Positions 23,530 to 32,588 of a stretch of DNA of 64,000 nucleotides are shown here, in pieces. Under the pieces are notes generated by a model that saw only the letters and a program-made list of their open reading frames with translations, made no database searches and was not told the origin of the DNA. How positions within the stretch are numbered: the first letter of the stretch is position 1; each line of letters begins with the position of its first letter. Made by a program: the position numbers and the translations under genes. The DNA comes from JAJDUF01 sp965214295 (GTDB lineage Bacteria; Chloroflexota; UBA11872; UBA12225; JAJDUF01), in contig OZ243944.1 of NCBI GenBank assembly GCA_965214295.1, forward strand, positions 3,162,001-3,226,000. The letters run 5' to 3'.

Positions 23530-24348
23530 CTACCCGTCCGCTCGCCGCCGGCGCAGCTCTGCCTCAAGCTGCCGGATGCGCGCCTCGGCGGCCTCGCGGG
23601 CGGCCCGTTCCGCCAGCCGGCCGGCTTGCTCGACGGCAACCTGGGCTTCGGCCTCGGTAGCTCGGACCTTGGCAACATCCCGTGCCGCCCACACCTCCGG
23701 CCAACTCTCCAGGTAGGTGTCCGTGGCCGGGTCGTAGAGCCGCGGCCAGTTATCATCCCAGCATAGGCTCAACCCCAGCACCGCGCTGTAGCCCTTCAGA
23801 ATGCCGTCCGGCGCTGTGGTCAACTCGATAGGCTGGTACTCCCCATCTACCAGCCGGTCCCCGCCCAGCCGCTGCCCGTGATACTCACCATCCTTGGGAT
23901 CGAAGCGCCAGTATTCCGGCACGCCAATGCGGGCATAGATGTCCCGCTTCCGGCCCACGTCCTCTCGGCTGGTGCTCGATGAAGCCACCTCCAACACCCA
24001 ATCCGGCGGCTTGCCGACTTCCCAGGGTAGATAGAGCTTGCGCTGCCGGATGGCCCTAGTATCTACCCCGAAGGCGAGATATACGTCCGGGGAGACACGC
24101 ACGTTGAGGTCGCGGGGGTCGTAGCAAATGATCGTGTTGGAATCGAGGAAGACGTCGGGCCGGCGGTTGAAATCGGTGAAATGGGCGCGGAGCAGGACCA
24201 GGATGGCTTCCAGCTGGAGGTTTTGTTGCATGGCGTCGGGCTTTAGGACCGGTTCGTCGGGGTCGAAGTCGAGGCGAGCGTAGTCAATGGCGCCCTGCTG
24301 GTGGTAGGGCAGCATGGTGGTGGCGGGCGCGGATGCCGTAGTGGTCAT
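23530..24348 (-). CDS. Uma2 family endonuclease-like protein, copy 1
   Basis: A 272-residue protein of the Uma2/DUF820 family, a PD-(D/E)XK restriction-like fold. The core is RVSPDVYLAFGVD (about residues 95-107), PPDWVLEVASSSTSREDVGRKRDIYARIGVPEYWRFDP split over about 127-167, giving Asp, Glu and Lys of the active site. It has a C-terminal Ala/Glu/Arg coiled coil (about 215-270). Almost identical over the core to the copies at 27993 and 51465. The start shares the leader CCCGAGACC with them. Confidence 0.88.
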   Translation of the reverse strand: MTTTASAPATTMLPYHQQGAIDYARLDFDPDEPVLKPDAMQQNLQLEAILVLLRAHFTDFNRRPDVFLDSNTIICYDPRDLNVRVSPDVYLAFGVDTRAIRQRKLYLPWEVGKPPDWVLEVASSSTSREDVGRKRDIYARIGVPEYWRFDPKDGEYHGQRLGGDRLVDGEYQPIELTTAPDGILKGYSAVLGLSLCWDDNWPRLYDPATDTYLESWPEVWAARDVAKVRATEAEAQVAVEQAGRLAERAAREAAEARIRQLEAELRRRRADG

Positions 24349-24382
24349 GGTGGGTCTCGGGGCGAGGAACGGGTGTAGGGCG

Positions 24383-24388
24383 ATTATA
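24383..24388 (-). promoter_or_regulatory. -10 box of Uma2 copy 1
   Basis: TATAAT on the minus strand, about 35 bases before the ATG. The same CTATAATC motif and the CCCGAGACCYACCATG leader precede all three Uma2 genes. Confidence 0.55.
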
Positions 24389-24395
24389 GTACACG

Positions 24396-24439
24396 GGCCG
24401 GGCACCATAGTGAGGCGCGGCACACTATGGTGCCCGGCC
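24396..24439. repeat. 17-bp perfect stem hairpin
   Basis: GGCCGGGCACCATAGTG (24396-24412) and CACTATGGTGCCCGGCC (24423-24439) pair perfectly around a 10-base loop, upstream of the Uma2 promoter and downstream of the SDR gene. It may be a bidirectional terminator or a single-copy mobile palindrome. Confidence 0.8.
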
Positions 24440-24485
24440 TCCTGTCGGAAAACCCACTCTCGTTAGCTCCCTACGCAGGCTGTCC

Positions 24486-25334
24486 TCATACTCGCCGCGA
24501 GGCAGCGGACTGCCGGTGCAGCGCGCCCGGCGGCAGCGTCGGCTCATCGGTGGCGTTGAAGCCGTTGAAGGGGGCCAAGAGACCACCGTCAACAAGATAG
24601 GCACCGCCGGTGCAGAACGAGGCGTCGTCCGAGGCCAAGAAGAGGACGATCTTGGCCACTTCCTCCGGCTGCCCCACTCGGCCCAGCGCGTGCATGGCGC
24701 CCATATCCTGCGTATTCTCGGCCTCGCCGCCAAAGAGGTCGCTGGCCCAACGGAGGAGCGGCGTGTCAATGGCCCCGGGGCAGACCGAGTTCACGCGGAT
24801 GTTGTGGCCGCCCAGGTCCAGGGCCATGTTGCGCGTGAGCGATATCACGCCGCCCTTGGCCGCCGCGTAGGCAGCCACGTTGCGCTGGCTCGCCAAACCC
24901 TGGACGGAGGCGGTGTTGATGATCGCGCCGCCGCCGCGCTCCATCATCACGGGGATACAGTGGCGCGAGACGAGGTAGATGCTCTTCAGGTTAACCGCGA
25001 TGGTACGGTCCCAGGCCGCCTCGGGCAGCTCCCACACCGAGCCGTAGGTTTGGACGGCGGCATTGTTGAACAAGATGTCAATGCCACCAAAGGCGTCTTG
25101 TGCGGCGGCCGCAATCCGGGCAGCGTCGCCGTCTTGCGAAACGTCGGCGTGGACAGCCAACGCCCGACCGCCGTCGGCCGCTATCGCCGCAACTACCGAA
25201 CGCGCCGCCGGCTCATCCCAGTCGGCGGCTACGACGGCCGCGCCCTCGGCGGCAAAGGCCGCTGCGGTGGCGCGCCCGATACCGGCGCCCGCTCCAGTGA
25301 CAACCGCAACCTTGCCCGCAAACCGTTTAGCCAT
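24486..25334 (-). CDS. short-chain dehydrogenase/reductase
   Basis: A 282-residue classical SDR. TGAGAGIG (about residues 13-20), NNAAVQTYG (about 88), the catalytic Ser in INTASVQG, the YxxxK as YAAAKGG (about 154) and PGAIDTPLL are all in place. AAGGAG lies seven bases before the ATG at 25334. The C-terminal 25 residues (ATDEPTLPPG...) are an extension. Substrate unknown; members act on sugars, alcohols or ketoacids. Confidence 0.92.
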   Translation of the reverse strand: MAKRFAGKVAVVTGAGAGIGRATAAAFAAEGAAVVAADWDEPAARSVVAAIAADGGRALAVHADVSQDGDAARIAAAAQDAFGGIDILFNNAAVQTYGSVWELPEAAWDRTIAVNLKSIYLVSRHCIPVMMERGGGAIINTASVQGLASQRNVAAYAAAKGGVISLTRNMALDLGGHNIRVNSVCPGAIDTPLLRWASDLFGGEAENTQDMGAMHALGRVGQPEEVAKIVLFLASDDASFCTGGAYLVDGGLLAPFNGFNATDEPTLPPGALHRQSAASRRV

Positions 25335-25369
25335 CGTCATTCTCCTTCGCTGTGTAACGTTAGGTGGGA

Positions 25370-25822
25370 TTAGTCCGCAACGAGACCCTCATCCTCGGCG
25401 GAAGTCTCCGCGCCAACGGTGGTGATCATCGCGGTGGCCCAACCAACTACCACTTCTGCGGTGCGAATAGCAGCGTCTACCTCTACCAGCGTGATTCCCT
25501 CTGCATACCCTGGATAGCGGGCTTCCACTGCAAAGGGCGTGAGTGCAACCGCCTCGGCGACCTCCAGCGGCACGGCTAGGCCTCCTTGATTGGCAATTGT
25601 TAGCAACTCTTGAATGTCGTGGGAGAATGGGAAACCCAGTGTAGCTGCCAGCAGCACAGCCTTCAGTGCTTTCTCCGCAGCCTGTTGGGCGTGGAAGCAA
25701 ACCTGCGCCGGGAGGATGTCATCTCGGCCGCGACCCAAGCGAGCGAGGTTGAGATCGCTCTGGGCATGAGTGAGCCATTCACTTGGGATGCCGGGAATGG
25801 ATCGCCTACTCGGTGGCCTCAT
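25370..25822 (-). CDS. HEPN domain protein (toxin of a HEPN-MNT pair)
   Basis: A 150-residue helical protein. WLTHAQSDLNLARLGRG, CFHAQQAAEKALKAVLL (about residues 42-58) and FSHDIQELL (about 65-73) are the HEPN hallmarks. HEPN proteins of this kind are usually RNases restrained by the partner nucleotidyltransferase. Its start lies inside the last 17 bases of the nucleotidyltransferase gene, so the two form a coupled operon. Confidence 0.85.
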   Translation of the reverse strand: MRPPSRRSIPGIPSEWLTHAQSDLNLARLGRGRDDILPAQVCFHAQQAAEKALKAVLLAATLGFPFSHDIQELLTIANQGGLAVPLEVAEAVALTPFAVEARYPGYAEGITLVEVDAAIRTAEVVVGWATAMITTVGAETSAEDEGLVAD

Positions 25823-26144
25823 AGACCACCCTCCCGTGGCGCAGCGCCTCGCGGTAGATCAGTCCTGGAGCATGAGCCAACTCCGCCAGCCGCCGTTCCG
25901 AGACGACCAAGATATCCATCGGCATCGAGATGTCCGCAAGCGCTCGCCGAATCCGCACGCTCTCTTGGCGCTGGCTCACCGTCTCGTCCGCGATCACAAC
26001 GAGGAGGTCTACGTCGCTGTCTTTCGTCGTTGCTCCCCGCACCACGGAGCCAAACAGGATCACCTGCCGCGGCTGCGCCAGGCTGGCGATCCGCTGCACC
26101 ACTGCTGCCACCTTTTCCGGCGTAATCGCCCAAGACACGTCCAT
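25806..26144 (-). CDS. minimal nucleotidyltransferase (antitoxin of a HEPN-MNT pair)
   Basis: A 112-residue MNT/NTP_transf_2 protein. Gly32-Ser33 and Asp44-x-Asp46 in FGSVVRGATTKDSDVDLLVV form the nucleotidyltransferase active site. In studied pairs the MNT modifies (AMPylates) the HEPN toxin to silence it. It is first in the operon and overlaps the HEPN gene. ATG at 26144 is chosen for its fit to the family; the Shine-Dalgarno is weak. Confidence 0.85.
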   Translation of the reverse strand: MDVSWAITPEKVAAVVQRIASLAQPRQVILFGSVVRGATTKDSDVDLLVVIADETVSQRQESVRIRRALADISMPMDILVVSERRLAELAHAPGLIYREALRHGRVVYEATE

Positions 26145-26365
26145 CGTTGTAGCTCTGTTTTCACTGGGCCGCACGGTCGCTACGCGGCGGGTGCGCGCTG
26201 CCCTAAAGGATACGAGGCCGGCCGTCTCCAGCCAACCCGTTTGCTCCTTGGCGCTTCATCAGCGACACTTGACCAGCACGCAGAGACAGCTGAACAACCA
26301 ACCGGCTTGCACCATTGGCCCCGTCGGATGCAGCCAGCCGGCGTGTCATAAGGAGATATCACCCG

Positions 26366-27421
26366 ATGAGCGCAGAGCCAGCCACCATCACCGTCACGGC
26401 CGATGAGCTGCATTCTTTCTGGGTAGAGGTCCTGCAGGCCGCCAAGGTGCCGGAGGACGCGGCGCACACCTTGACCGCTATCCAAGTGGCGGCCGACCTG
26501 CGCGGCGTCCATTCGCACGGTACCCGCGCGATCATCAGATACATCGGGGAGATAGAGGCGGGCAGTATGGACCCGGCCAAGGGCCTGAGCATCGTGCGCG
26601 AGACACCGGCAATGGCCATCGCCGACGGCAACGCCGGGATCGGGCAGGTGGCGGCCAAGCAAGCGATGGCGCTGGCGCTGGTGAAGGCCCGGCAAAGCGG
26701 AGTCGGCCTCGTCGGGGTGCGCCGGAGCAGCCATGCCGGCGCACTAGGCTACTATGCGATGCAGGCAGCGGCCGCCGGCATGATCGGGTTTGCCACCTCC
26801 GGGCGGCGGGTGCGGCGGGGCAATATGGTGGCTTTCGGCAGCATCACGCCGTTGCTGGCCAATCACCCCCTGGCCTGGGCCATCCCGGCGGGTGCAGCGC
26901 CGCCGATTGTGCTCGACATGGCAACCGGTGTCGTGGCGTTCGGGAAGATCGGGCTGGCTCAACGCGACGGGAAGCGTTTGCCCCCTGGCTGGGCGCTCGA
27001 TGCCGCCGGGCAGCCGACGGAGGACGCGGCGCAAGCAGCCATGGTGCTCCCGCTGGGGCCGAAAGGCTCGGCGCTTTCGCTGGTGATGAGCGTGCTGGGT
27101 GGGTTCCTGATCGCCAGCGGCTTACGACGCGACAGCGACCTTCCCGACCTCGATACCGACCGCCCCGGCCACTTCCTCATGGCCATCAACGTGGAGCACT
27201 TTGTGCGCTTGTCCAAATTCCAAGCGGAGATTGACGAGCGCATCCACGAGATTCGCAACGGCACGCCGGCGCCGGGGCACGAGCGCGTCTATGTGCCAGG
27301 CGAGATCGAATGGCGCTTGGCCGAACGCCGGCGGCGCGAGGGCATCCCGATGCACGCCGGCGACATCGCCGACTTCAACGCGCTCGCCGCTCGCCTCGGC
27401 GTCTCCGCTAGGCTGGGGTAA
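26366..27421 (+). CDS. Ldh2-type malate/lactate/ureidoglycolate dehydrogenase
   Basis: A 351-residue NAD(P)-dependent 2-hydroxyacid dehydrogenase of the Ldh_2/MdhL fold. Recognised by DLRGVHSHGTRAIIRYI (about residues 40-56, catalytic His), DGNAGIGQVAAKQAM (about 87-101), VGVRRSSHAGALGYYA and the C-terminal PGEIEWRLAERRRREGIPM. AAGGAG lies 11 bases upstream of the ATG. The last 14 bases overlap the convergent DUF1643 gene. The substrate could be malate, lactate, ureidoglycolate or a sugar acid. Confidence 0.9.
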   Translation: MSAEPATITVTADELHSFWVEVLQAAKVPEDAAHTLTAIQVAADLRGVHSHGTRAIIRYIGEIEAGSMDPAKGLSIVRETPAMAIADGNAGIGQVAAKQAMALALVKARQSGVGLVGVRRSSHAGALGYYAMQAAAAGMIGFATSGRRVRRGNMVAFGSITPLLANHPLAWAIPAGAAPPIVLDMATGVVAFGKIGLAQRDGKRLPPGWALDAAGQPTEDAAQAAMVLPLGPKGSALSLVMSVLGGFLIASGLRRDSDLPDLDTDRPGHFLMAINVEHFVRLSKFQAEIDERIHEIRNGTPAPGHERVYVPGEIEWRLAERRRREGIPMHAGDIADFNALAARLGVSARLG

Positions 27422-27956
27422 GCCGGCCAACGTCCAGCCGTGGTAAGGGAGGCCGGATATCCTTGCGCTGACGGAGCGGGTGCGCCGGGGGGCCGGAGCA
27501 CAACGGTCGGAGGCAATAGAGCGGTTGCCGGACCAGGTTCAGGACTTCCTGCACGCGCCGGCCATACTTGGCCCCGTGGCTGCCCCACGCCGCCACCACC
27601 AGCCTGGACTGCGCCACCATTTCCCTGAGCATCCGGTCGTTGTCCGGGCCGACGGGGTGGGCCGCGCGCTGCAAAGCAGTGGGGGCTGTCGCACGGTAGG
27701 CAAACAGGTTGCCGACATAGCCCCAGGAACGAGCATAGCCGATGCAGCGGCGGATAGTAGGGTCATCCTCGGCATCCGTGGCCGTGGACGGGTTGAGCAT
27801 CAGGAACATGACACAACCCAACGGCAGGTCGGGTTCCCACACCCGCCAGAGCTTGTAGCGGTACCGGCCACACGGCGAGAACACTGCGCCGGTATCGGTC
27901 AGGCAGCTGCCTATGGTCCCGTCCTCACAGGAGTAGGTTTTTTGCCGAGGCACCAT
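27408..27956 (-). CDS. DUF1643 family protein
   Basis: A 182-residue protein. FSPCGRYRYKLWRVWEPDL, VMFLMLNPSTATDAEDDPTIRRC (about residues 48-70, split here for length) and the GN(L/V)FAYRATAP block are the DUF1643 signature. The function is unknown, and members are often found near phage or nucleic acid genes. Tail-to-tail overlap of 14 bases with the dehydrogenase gene. The C-terminus is Pro/Arg-rich and longer than usual. Confidence 0.85.
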   Translation of the reverse strand: MVPRQKTYSCEDGTIGSCLTDTGAVFSPCGRYRYKLWRVWEPDLPLGCVMFLMLNPSTATDAEDDPTIRRCIGYARSWGYVGNLFAYRATAPTALQRAAHPVGPDNDRMLREMVAQSRLVVAAWGSHGAKYGRRVQEVLNLVRQPLYCLRPLCSGPPAHPLRQRKDIRPPLPRLDVGRLTPA

Positions 27957-27992
27957 TCATGGCATTCAGGTAGCCGTCATGCCGGTGCAAGG

Positions 27993-28730
27993 CTAGCGGT
28001 CCGCTTGCCGACGGCGCAACTCGGCCTCCAACTGCCGGATGCGGGACTCGGCTACCTCCCGCGCCGCCCGCTCCTGCCGCCAGGTCTCTAGGTAGGTGGA
28101 CGTCGCCGGGTCATAGAGCCGCGGCCAGCCATTGTCCCAGCACAGCGACACTCCCAGCACCGGGCTGTACCCCTTCAGAAGGCCGTCCGGCTCCGTGGTC
28201 AGCGGCAGTGGTTGGTACACCCCGCCGACCAGCCGCTCCCCGGCCAACCGCGTTCCGTGATACTCCCCCGCCGCGGTCGGATCAAAACGCCAGTATTCCG
28301 GCACGCCGATCCGCGCATAGATCGTCCGCTTGCGGCCGGTGTCCACTCGGCCGGTGCTCGACGAGGCCACCTCCAGCACCCAATCCGGCGGCTTGCCCAC
28401 TTCCCAGGGCAGGTAGAGCTTGCGGGGCCGGATGGCTTGTGCGTCCACACCAAAGGCCAGGTACACGTCCGGGGAGACGCGGACATTGAGGTCACACGGG
28501 TCGTAGCAGATGATCGTGTTGACATCGAGGAAGACGTCGGGCCGGCGGTGGAAATCGGTAAAGTGCGCGGCGAGGAGGTGATAGATGGCGAGGAGCGGGA
28601 GGTTTTGTTCCATCGCATCAGGCTTCAGGACCGGCTCATCGGGATTGTAGTCGAGCCGGGCGTAATCAATCGGCCCCCCGTGGCGGTAGGGCCGCAGGGT
28701 GGGCGTGGGTGCGGCTGCCGTGGTGGTCAT
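27993..28730 (-). CDS. Uma2 family endonuclease-like protein, copy 2
   Basis: A 245-residue paralogue of the 23530 and 51465 genes. The core motifs RVSPDVYLAFGVD and VLEVASSSTGRVDTGRKR are retained. The C-terminal coiled coil is shorter (about residues 215-245), because the Ala-rich repeats found in the other two copies are missing. Same TATAAT box and CCCGAGACCTACCATG leader. Likely arose by duplication that included the promoter. Confidence 0.88.
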   Translation of the reverse strand: MTTTAAAPTPTLRPYRHGGPIDYARLDYNPDEPVLKPDAMEQNLPLLAIYHLLAAHFTDFHRRPDVFLDVNTIICYDPCDLNVRVSPDVYLAFGVDAQAIRPRKLYLPWEVGKPPDWVLEVASSSTGRVDTGRKRTIYARIGVPEYWRFDPTAAGEYHGTRLAGERLVGGVYQPLPLTTEPDGLLKGYSPVLGVSLCWDNGWPRLYDPATSTYLETWRQERAAREVAESRIRQLEAELRRRQADR

Positions 28731-28765
28731 GGTAGGTCTCGGGGCGGGGCGGGGGTACCGGGGGG

Positions 28766-28771
28766 ATTATA
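28766..28771 (-). promoter_or_regulatory. -10 box of Uma2 copy 2
   Basis: TATAAT on the minus strand in the context CACTATAATCC, about 36 bases before the ATG, matching the other two Uma2 leaders. Confidence 0.55.
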
Positions 28772-28855
28772 GTGCATGCACCTGGCGCCGCAGCCGGCGC
28801 TTGTTGTCCGCAGTAGGAAAAACCTACCCTTATCAGACGGTCCCATCGCTAGCCA

Positions 28856-30997
28856 CTACGCCGCTTGCAGCTCCTTCACCTTTGTCCGCAGCGGCCGGAA
28901 GACGTATTCGTTCATCGTCGCGATGGCGCCGCGGTCCGATTGGTCGCGGGCGACGCGGGCATAGGACGCCAAGGCGCGCCGCGCAGCGACGAGGGCCGTT
29001 TCCGCCGCGCGGCGGGCATCCGTGGGCCGCTGCGCGTGCTCGGCGTTGGCGGCGCTGCGGACCGCTTCCAGCGCCTCCAGATAGGCAATGCCGAACTCGC
29101 ACCGGCCTGCCCAGTAGTCCGCATCGCCCTGACCGCGTGGCGGTGACGTGGCGGCGACGCGCCGTGCCGCCCGGAGCGCCACCCGATAGCGCTCACGCAC
29201 CGCTACTAACTCCGCCGGGAAGGCGCCGGGCGTCCAATGCTTCATCATCATGCCGGGCACCGGGAAGGTCAGGCCCATGCCGTGCCACTCCAGCGTGACC
29301 GTGGCCGCTTCCAGCTCCCGAAATACCGTCAGCATGTCGTCTACGCAGTCGGCACCCCACAGGGCCGTGATCTGGTCCCGGTAGACCGCCGCCGGTGTCG
29401 TGTCCCGCTCCCAAGCGGATTTGGCGAGATAGGCAATGCATGGGTCGTGATCGCCGACGAGCCAGTAGCGCGTCGAGAAGCCGGCCCAGCCGTGGCGGTA
29501 CAAGTCTTGGGTCAACTCGTGCAAGGAGCCGGTAGCCAGCTGCGGCAGGACGCCAACGTTGTCGTCGTGCAGCGTGTGGATGAGGGTCGCCGGGATATCG
29601 GGATCAGGTGTGTGCCGGAGCACATCGCGGCGGGTGAGGATGCGGGCCGGCGTATAGTCCACGTTGTTCATCAGCTCCCAGCCGGCGGGCAACAGCCGTG
29701 GCAGGATCGGGAATAGCTCTTCCGCCACGCCGTTGAAGATGAAGCGCATGTCGGGGCGGCGGGTGTTTTGCAGGACGGGTAGCTCGCGCAGCAGCCGCAG
29801 GTAGAAGTAGAGCGCGGTGATGTCGCCCTTGACTTCATCGAGTGGTCGCTCCGTGCCACCGGCGTAGCCCGTGCGCTGGCTTGCCGCCGCCAGCACGGCG
29901 TCGAGCGGCTGCACGCGCTCGATCCCGTAGCGGCGATCCAGCTCCTGCCAGGCAGCCGCATATTGGCCGGTCCACTGCCGATGCTCCGTCATGCCGAGCG
30001 CGATGGCGTCCGCCTCGGGATAGGTGTTGACGGTGGCTTGCAGCACCACGCTGGCCAACGCGGTCAACTGTGGGTCGTCTACCGGCGTATCGGTGCCGGG
30101 GACAATAGTCAGCCCGGCAAGCTGCTGCACCGTCTGCGCGCCCGGCAGCAACGGGGCAAACTCCGGCATGAATTCGGTCAGGTTGGCGCTGATGACGCAC
30201 TCCATGCCGCGCCGATGGGCATAGTCCATCAGGCAACGGACGTGCTGTTGGCCCGCAGCCAGCATGTCCGCGTAGCTCGCGCCGCGGGGGATATCGGGGT
30301 TCCAGAACTCTTCTTCATCAGTGCCGAATAGCTCGCGGCCGATCATGTCGTCGGTAATGGGGTAGTGGTAGTCGAACCAGAGGTAGGCCGAACGACGCGC
30401 GATGCCCCGATGCTCGTAGTGGACAAAGGGCTGCCAGGGCCATAAGGAGAGGTGCAACCGGTTGAACTTCAGCTTGGCCAACTGGTCTATCACCGGGCGA
30501 TAGTCGGCCAGGCCCCACGATTCCGGGCCACAGGCAAAGTCGTTGATGACCCGCCACTGGCGAATAGGCAGCGCCGGCTCGTGCGCGAATGCCTCCGGCG
30601 GCCGCCAGAAAGGGGACGGGGTTTCGGGAAACACATCACCGTGCAGCAAGTAGCGGACGCCCCACCGCTCCACCAGATCGTAGACGGCCCACATGACGGC
30701 GCGGGGGCTACCGCCGGTGAGGAGCAGCGCCGGATATCCCGCCCAGGAGATACGGGACTGGCTGAAGCTCTGCTCACCCATCTCCCGGAACACAAAGCCG
30801 GTGTAGCGCAGGGACTCCGGCGTGCCGAGCAGGATCACGGCATTGTCGCCGGCAGTCGGCTGTGCCGTCACATGGGCGGCCGCTCCGAACAACTGCTTTA
30901 CATAATGGGATAACTCGGCGGCGGCGAACCGTTCCAGCTCGGAAGCCGCAGCATCAACCACAATGGCAACGCTGTACGGGGGTGATGGGTCTAGCAT
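28856..30997 (-). CDS. glycoside hydrolase with alpha-glucuronidase-like N-domain
   Basis: A 713-residue protein without a signal peptide. Residues about 10-130 match the N-terminal domain shared by GH67 and related hydrolases (AASELERFAAAELSHYVKQLFG, split here, and AVILLGTPESL, LLTGGSPRAVMWAVYDLVERWGVRYLL). A TIM-barrel-like domain follows (about 145-480: FNRLHLSLWPWQPF, GMECVISANLTEFMP, NTYPEADAIALG) and then a helical C-domain (about 560-713). The catalytic acids cannot be fixed by eye. GAGAGGAG precedes the ATG. Probable role: removal of uronic or related sugars from glycans. Confidence 0.7.
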   Translation of the reverse strand: MLDPSPPYSVAIVVDAAASELERFAAAELSHYVKQLFGAAAHVTAQPTAGDNAVILLGTPESLRYTGFVFREMGEQSFSQSRISWAGYPALLLTGGSPRAVMWAVYDLVERWGVRYLLHGDVFPETPSPFWRPPEAFAHEPALPIRQWRVINDFACGPESWGLADYRPVIDQLAKLKFNRLHLSLWPWQPFVHYEHRGIARRSAYLWFDYHYPITDDMIGRELFGTDEEEFWNPDIPRGASYADMLAAGQQHVRCLMDYAHRRGMECVISANLTEFMPEFAPLLPGAQTVQQLAGLTIVPGTDTPVDDPQLTALASVVLQATVNTYPEADAIALGMTEHRQWTGQYAAAWQELDRRYGIERVQPLDAVLAAASQRTGYAGGTERPLDEVKGDITALYFYLRLLRELPVLQNTRRPDMRFIFNGVAEELFPILPRLLPAGWELMNNVDYTPARILTRRDVLRHTPDPDIPATLIHTLHDDNVGVLPQLATGSLHELTQDLYRHGWAGFSTRYWLVGDHDPCIAYLAKSAWERDTTPAAVYRDQITALWGADCVDDMLTVFRELEAATVTLEWHGMGLTFPVPGMMMKHWTPGAFPAELVAVRERYRVALRAARRVAATSPPRGQGDADYWAGRCEFGIAYLEALEAVRSAANAEHAQRPTDARRAAETALVAARRALASYARVARDQSDRGAIATMNEYVFRPLRTKVKELQAA

Positions 30998-31017
30998 GAG
31001 GGCTACTCCTCTCCGGC

Positions 31018-31340
31018 CGTCTTGCCCGTCATTCCCGCCCCCCTATGGCTCACAAGGGTAGGTTTTTCGTGTGGGGAGGCGGACCTACCCCCAACCCCCT
31101 CCCTAAAGGGAAGGGGCTGCCGGCCACCGCCCGGACTCCCTGGCCCTGAAGGGAAGGGGCCGGGGGTGAGGGGTGGTCGGGCCTCACCCCCCGGCCCCCT
31201 CTCCATCGCAAAGCGATAGAGAGGGGGTGTATGTTGTCGGGATCAGGATTAGCAGGATGGGGGTGCAGGGTCGGTCCCCCTATGGTCCTCCCGCTGCGAC
31301 GGGATGACGGGAGGGGACGGCGGTAAGCCCTGCCCCCGGC
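31018..31340. repeat. gene-free gap with palindromic and MITE-end repeats
   Basis: This holds a left end of the CACAAGGGTAGG element (from 31050), CCCTCCCTAAAGGGAAGGGG-type hairpins, a CCCTCTCCATCGCAAAGCGATAGAGAGGG-type hairpin (about 31194-31225), a GGATCAGGATTAGCAGGAT block and a TCCCCCTATGGTCC block. No gene. Confidence 0.7.
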
Positions 31341-32411
31341 TCACGCACCGCCATACACAATGCAGACGGGAGCGGGCACCTCCGTCACCTGTCCGGTCGC
31401 CTGTAGCCCTCCAGTCGCCGCATCGGCGCGGAAGGCGACGATGGTGTCCGTGTCCTGGTTGGCCGCCAGGAGAAGGGTGCCGGTAGGGTCGAGGTTGAAG
31501 TTGCGGGGGGTCTCGCCTTGCGACGACTCGTGTCCGACCAGGGTCAAGCGTCCCGTCGCCGCGTTGATGGCGAAGATGGCGATGCTGTGGTGGCCGCGGT
31601 TGGAGCCGTAGACGAACTCCCCGGACGGAGCCATGACGATCTGGGCGCAGGTGCTCTCGCCCATGAAGTCGTCGGGCAGCGTCGAGACGGTCTGCACGAT
31701 CTCCAAGGCCCCGCGCGTGGCGTCGTAAGCGAACGCGGACATCGTGGAGTCCAGCTCGTTGATGACGTAGACGTAGCGACCATTGGGATGGAACGCCAGG
31801 TGGCGCGGCCCGGCGCCGGAACTGAGCTGGGCATAGGGAAGATCATTCGGGATGAATTTCCCGGCGGTCGTGTCCAGGCGATAGACCATCACCCGATCCA
31901 GTCCAAGGTCGCAGGCAAGGACATAGCTACCGCCGGGGTCCTGGGTGATGAAGTGCGCGTGCGGTCCCCGCTGGCGGCCCTCATTCGGCCCGCGGCCTTC
32001 ATGCAGCACAACGTCCGTCGCCGCGCCCAGCCGTCCGTCATCTTGCAGCGGCAGCACCGTCACGTGTCCGCTGCCGTAGTTGGCGACCAGGACGTACCGC
32101 TCCGTGGCATCCACACTGAGGTGGCAGGCGCCCGTGCCGCCCGTGCCCTGACTATTCAGCATGGTCAGGGTGCCGTCCGTCCGATCAACGGCGAACGCGG
32201 CGATGTTACCGCCGGTGCGCTCATCGCCACGCCCGGATTCGCTGACGGCAAACAGCAAAGGAAGTCGCGGGTGCAGCGCCAGAAACGAGGGATTATCCAC
32301 CTCGGTGACGGTCTGCACGTGAGTCAATGCGCCGGACGAGGGATCGAGCCGATAGACGTAGATGCCCTCACCCTCTCCTGGTCCGGTGTAGGTGCCGACA
32401 TACACAAACAT
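31341..32411 (-). CDS. lactonase family beta-propeller protein (6-phosphogluconolactonase-like)
   Basis: A 356-residue seven-bladed propeller of the YbhE/Pgl-like lactonase family. Recognised by MFVYVGTYTG at the start, NPSFLALHPRLPLLFAVSE (about residues 40-58), GTGACHLSVDATERYVLVANYGSG, GAGPRHLAFHPNGRYVYVINE (about 175-195) and ETPRNFNLDPTGTLLLAANQ. Members hydrolyse sugar lactones or related compounds. AGGAGG lies seven bases before the ATG at 32411. Confidence 0.9.
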   Translation of the reverse strand: MFVYVGTYTGPGEGEGIYVYRLDPSSGALTHVQTVTEVDNPSFLALHPRLPLLFAVSESGRGDERTGGNIAAFAVDRTDGTLTMLNSQGTGGTGACHLSVDATERYVLVANYGSGHVTVLPLQDDGRLGAATDVVLHEGRGPNEGRQRGPHAHFITQDPGGSYVLACDLGLDRVMVYRLDTTAGKFIPNDLPYAQLSSGAGPRHLAFHPNGRYVYVINELDSTMSAFAYDATRGALEIVQTVSTLPDDFMGESTCAQIVMAPSGEFVYGSNRGHHSIAIFAINAATGRLTLVGHESSQGETPRNFNLDPTGTLLLAANQDTDTIVAFRADAATGGLQATGQVTEVPAPVCIVYGGA

Positions 32412-32447
32412 GGGGGCAACCTCCTGCAAGGTAGCGTGCCTGATGAC

Positions 32448-32588
32448 CAGGGCCTTTCCATTGTCACCCTTGTCACCCTGAGCGGAGTGAAGGGTCTCTC
32501 CCACGGGGCGAGATTCTTCGCTCCGCTCAGAATGACAGGTTGGGCGGTGATGAATGACCGGGTTGGTGGCGACTTTGGAAAGGCCCTG
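32448..32588. mobile_element. MITE, CAGGGCCTTTCCA family, with 9-bp target duplication
   Basis: A 141-bp element with perfect 13-bp terminal inverted repeats (CAGGGCCTTTCCA and TGGAAAGGCCCTG). It is flanked on both sides by CCTGATGAC (32439-32447 and 32589-32597), a perfect 9-bp target-site duplication. Internal blocks include GAGATTCTTCGCTCCGCTCAG and two GGTGATGAATGACC-like units. No coding capacity. Confidence 0.88.
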
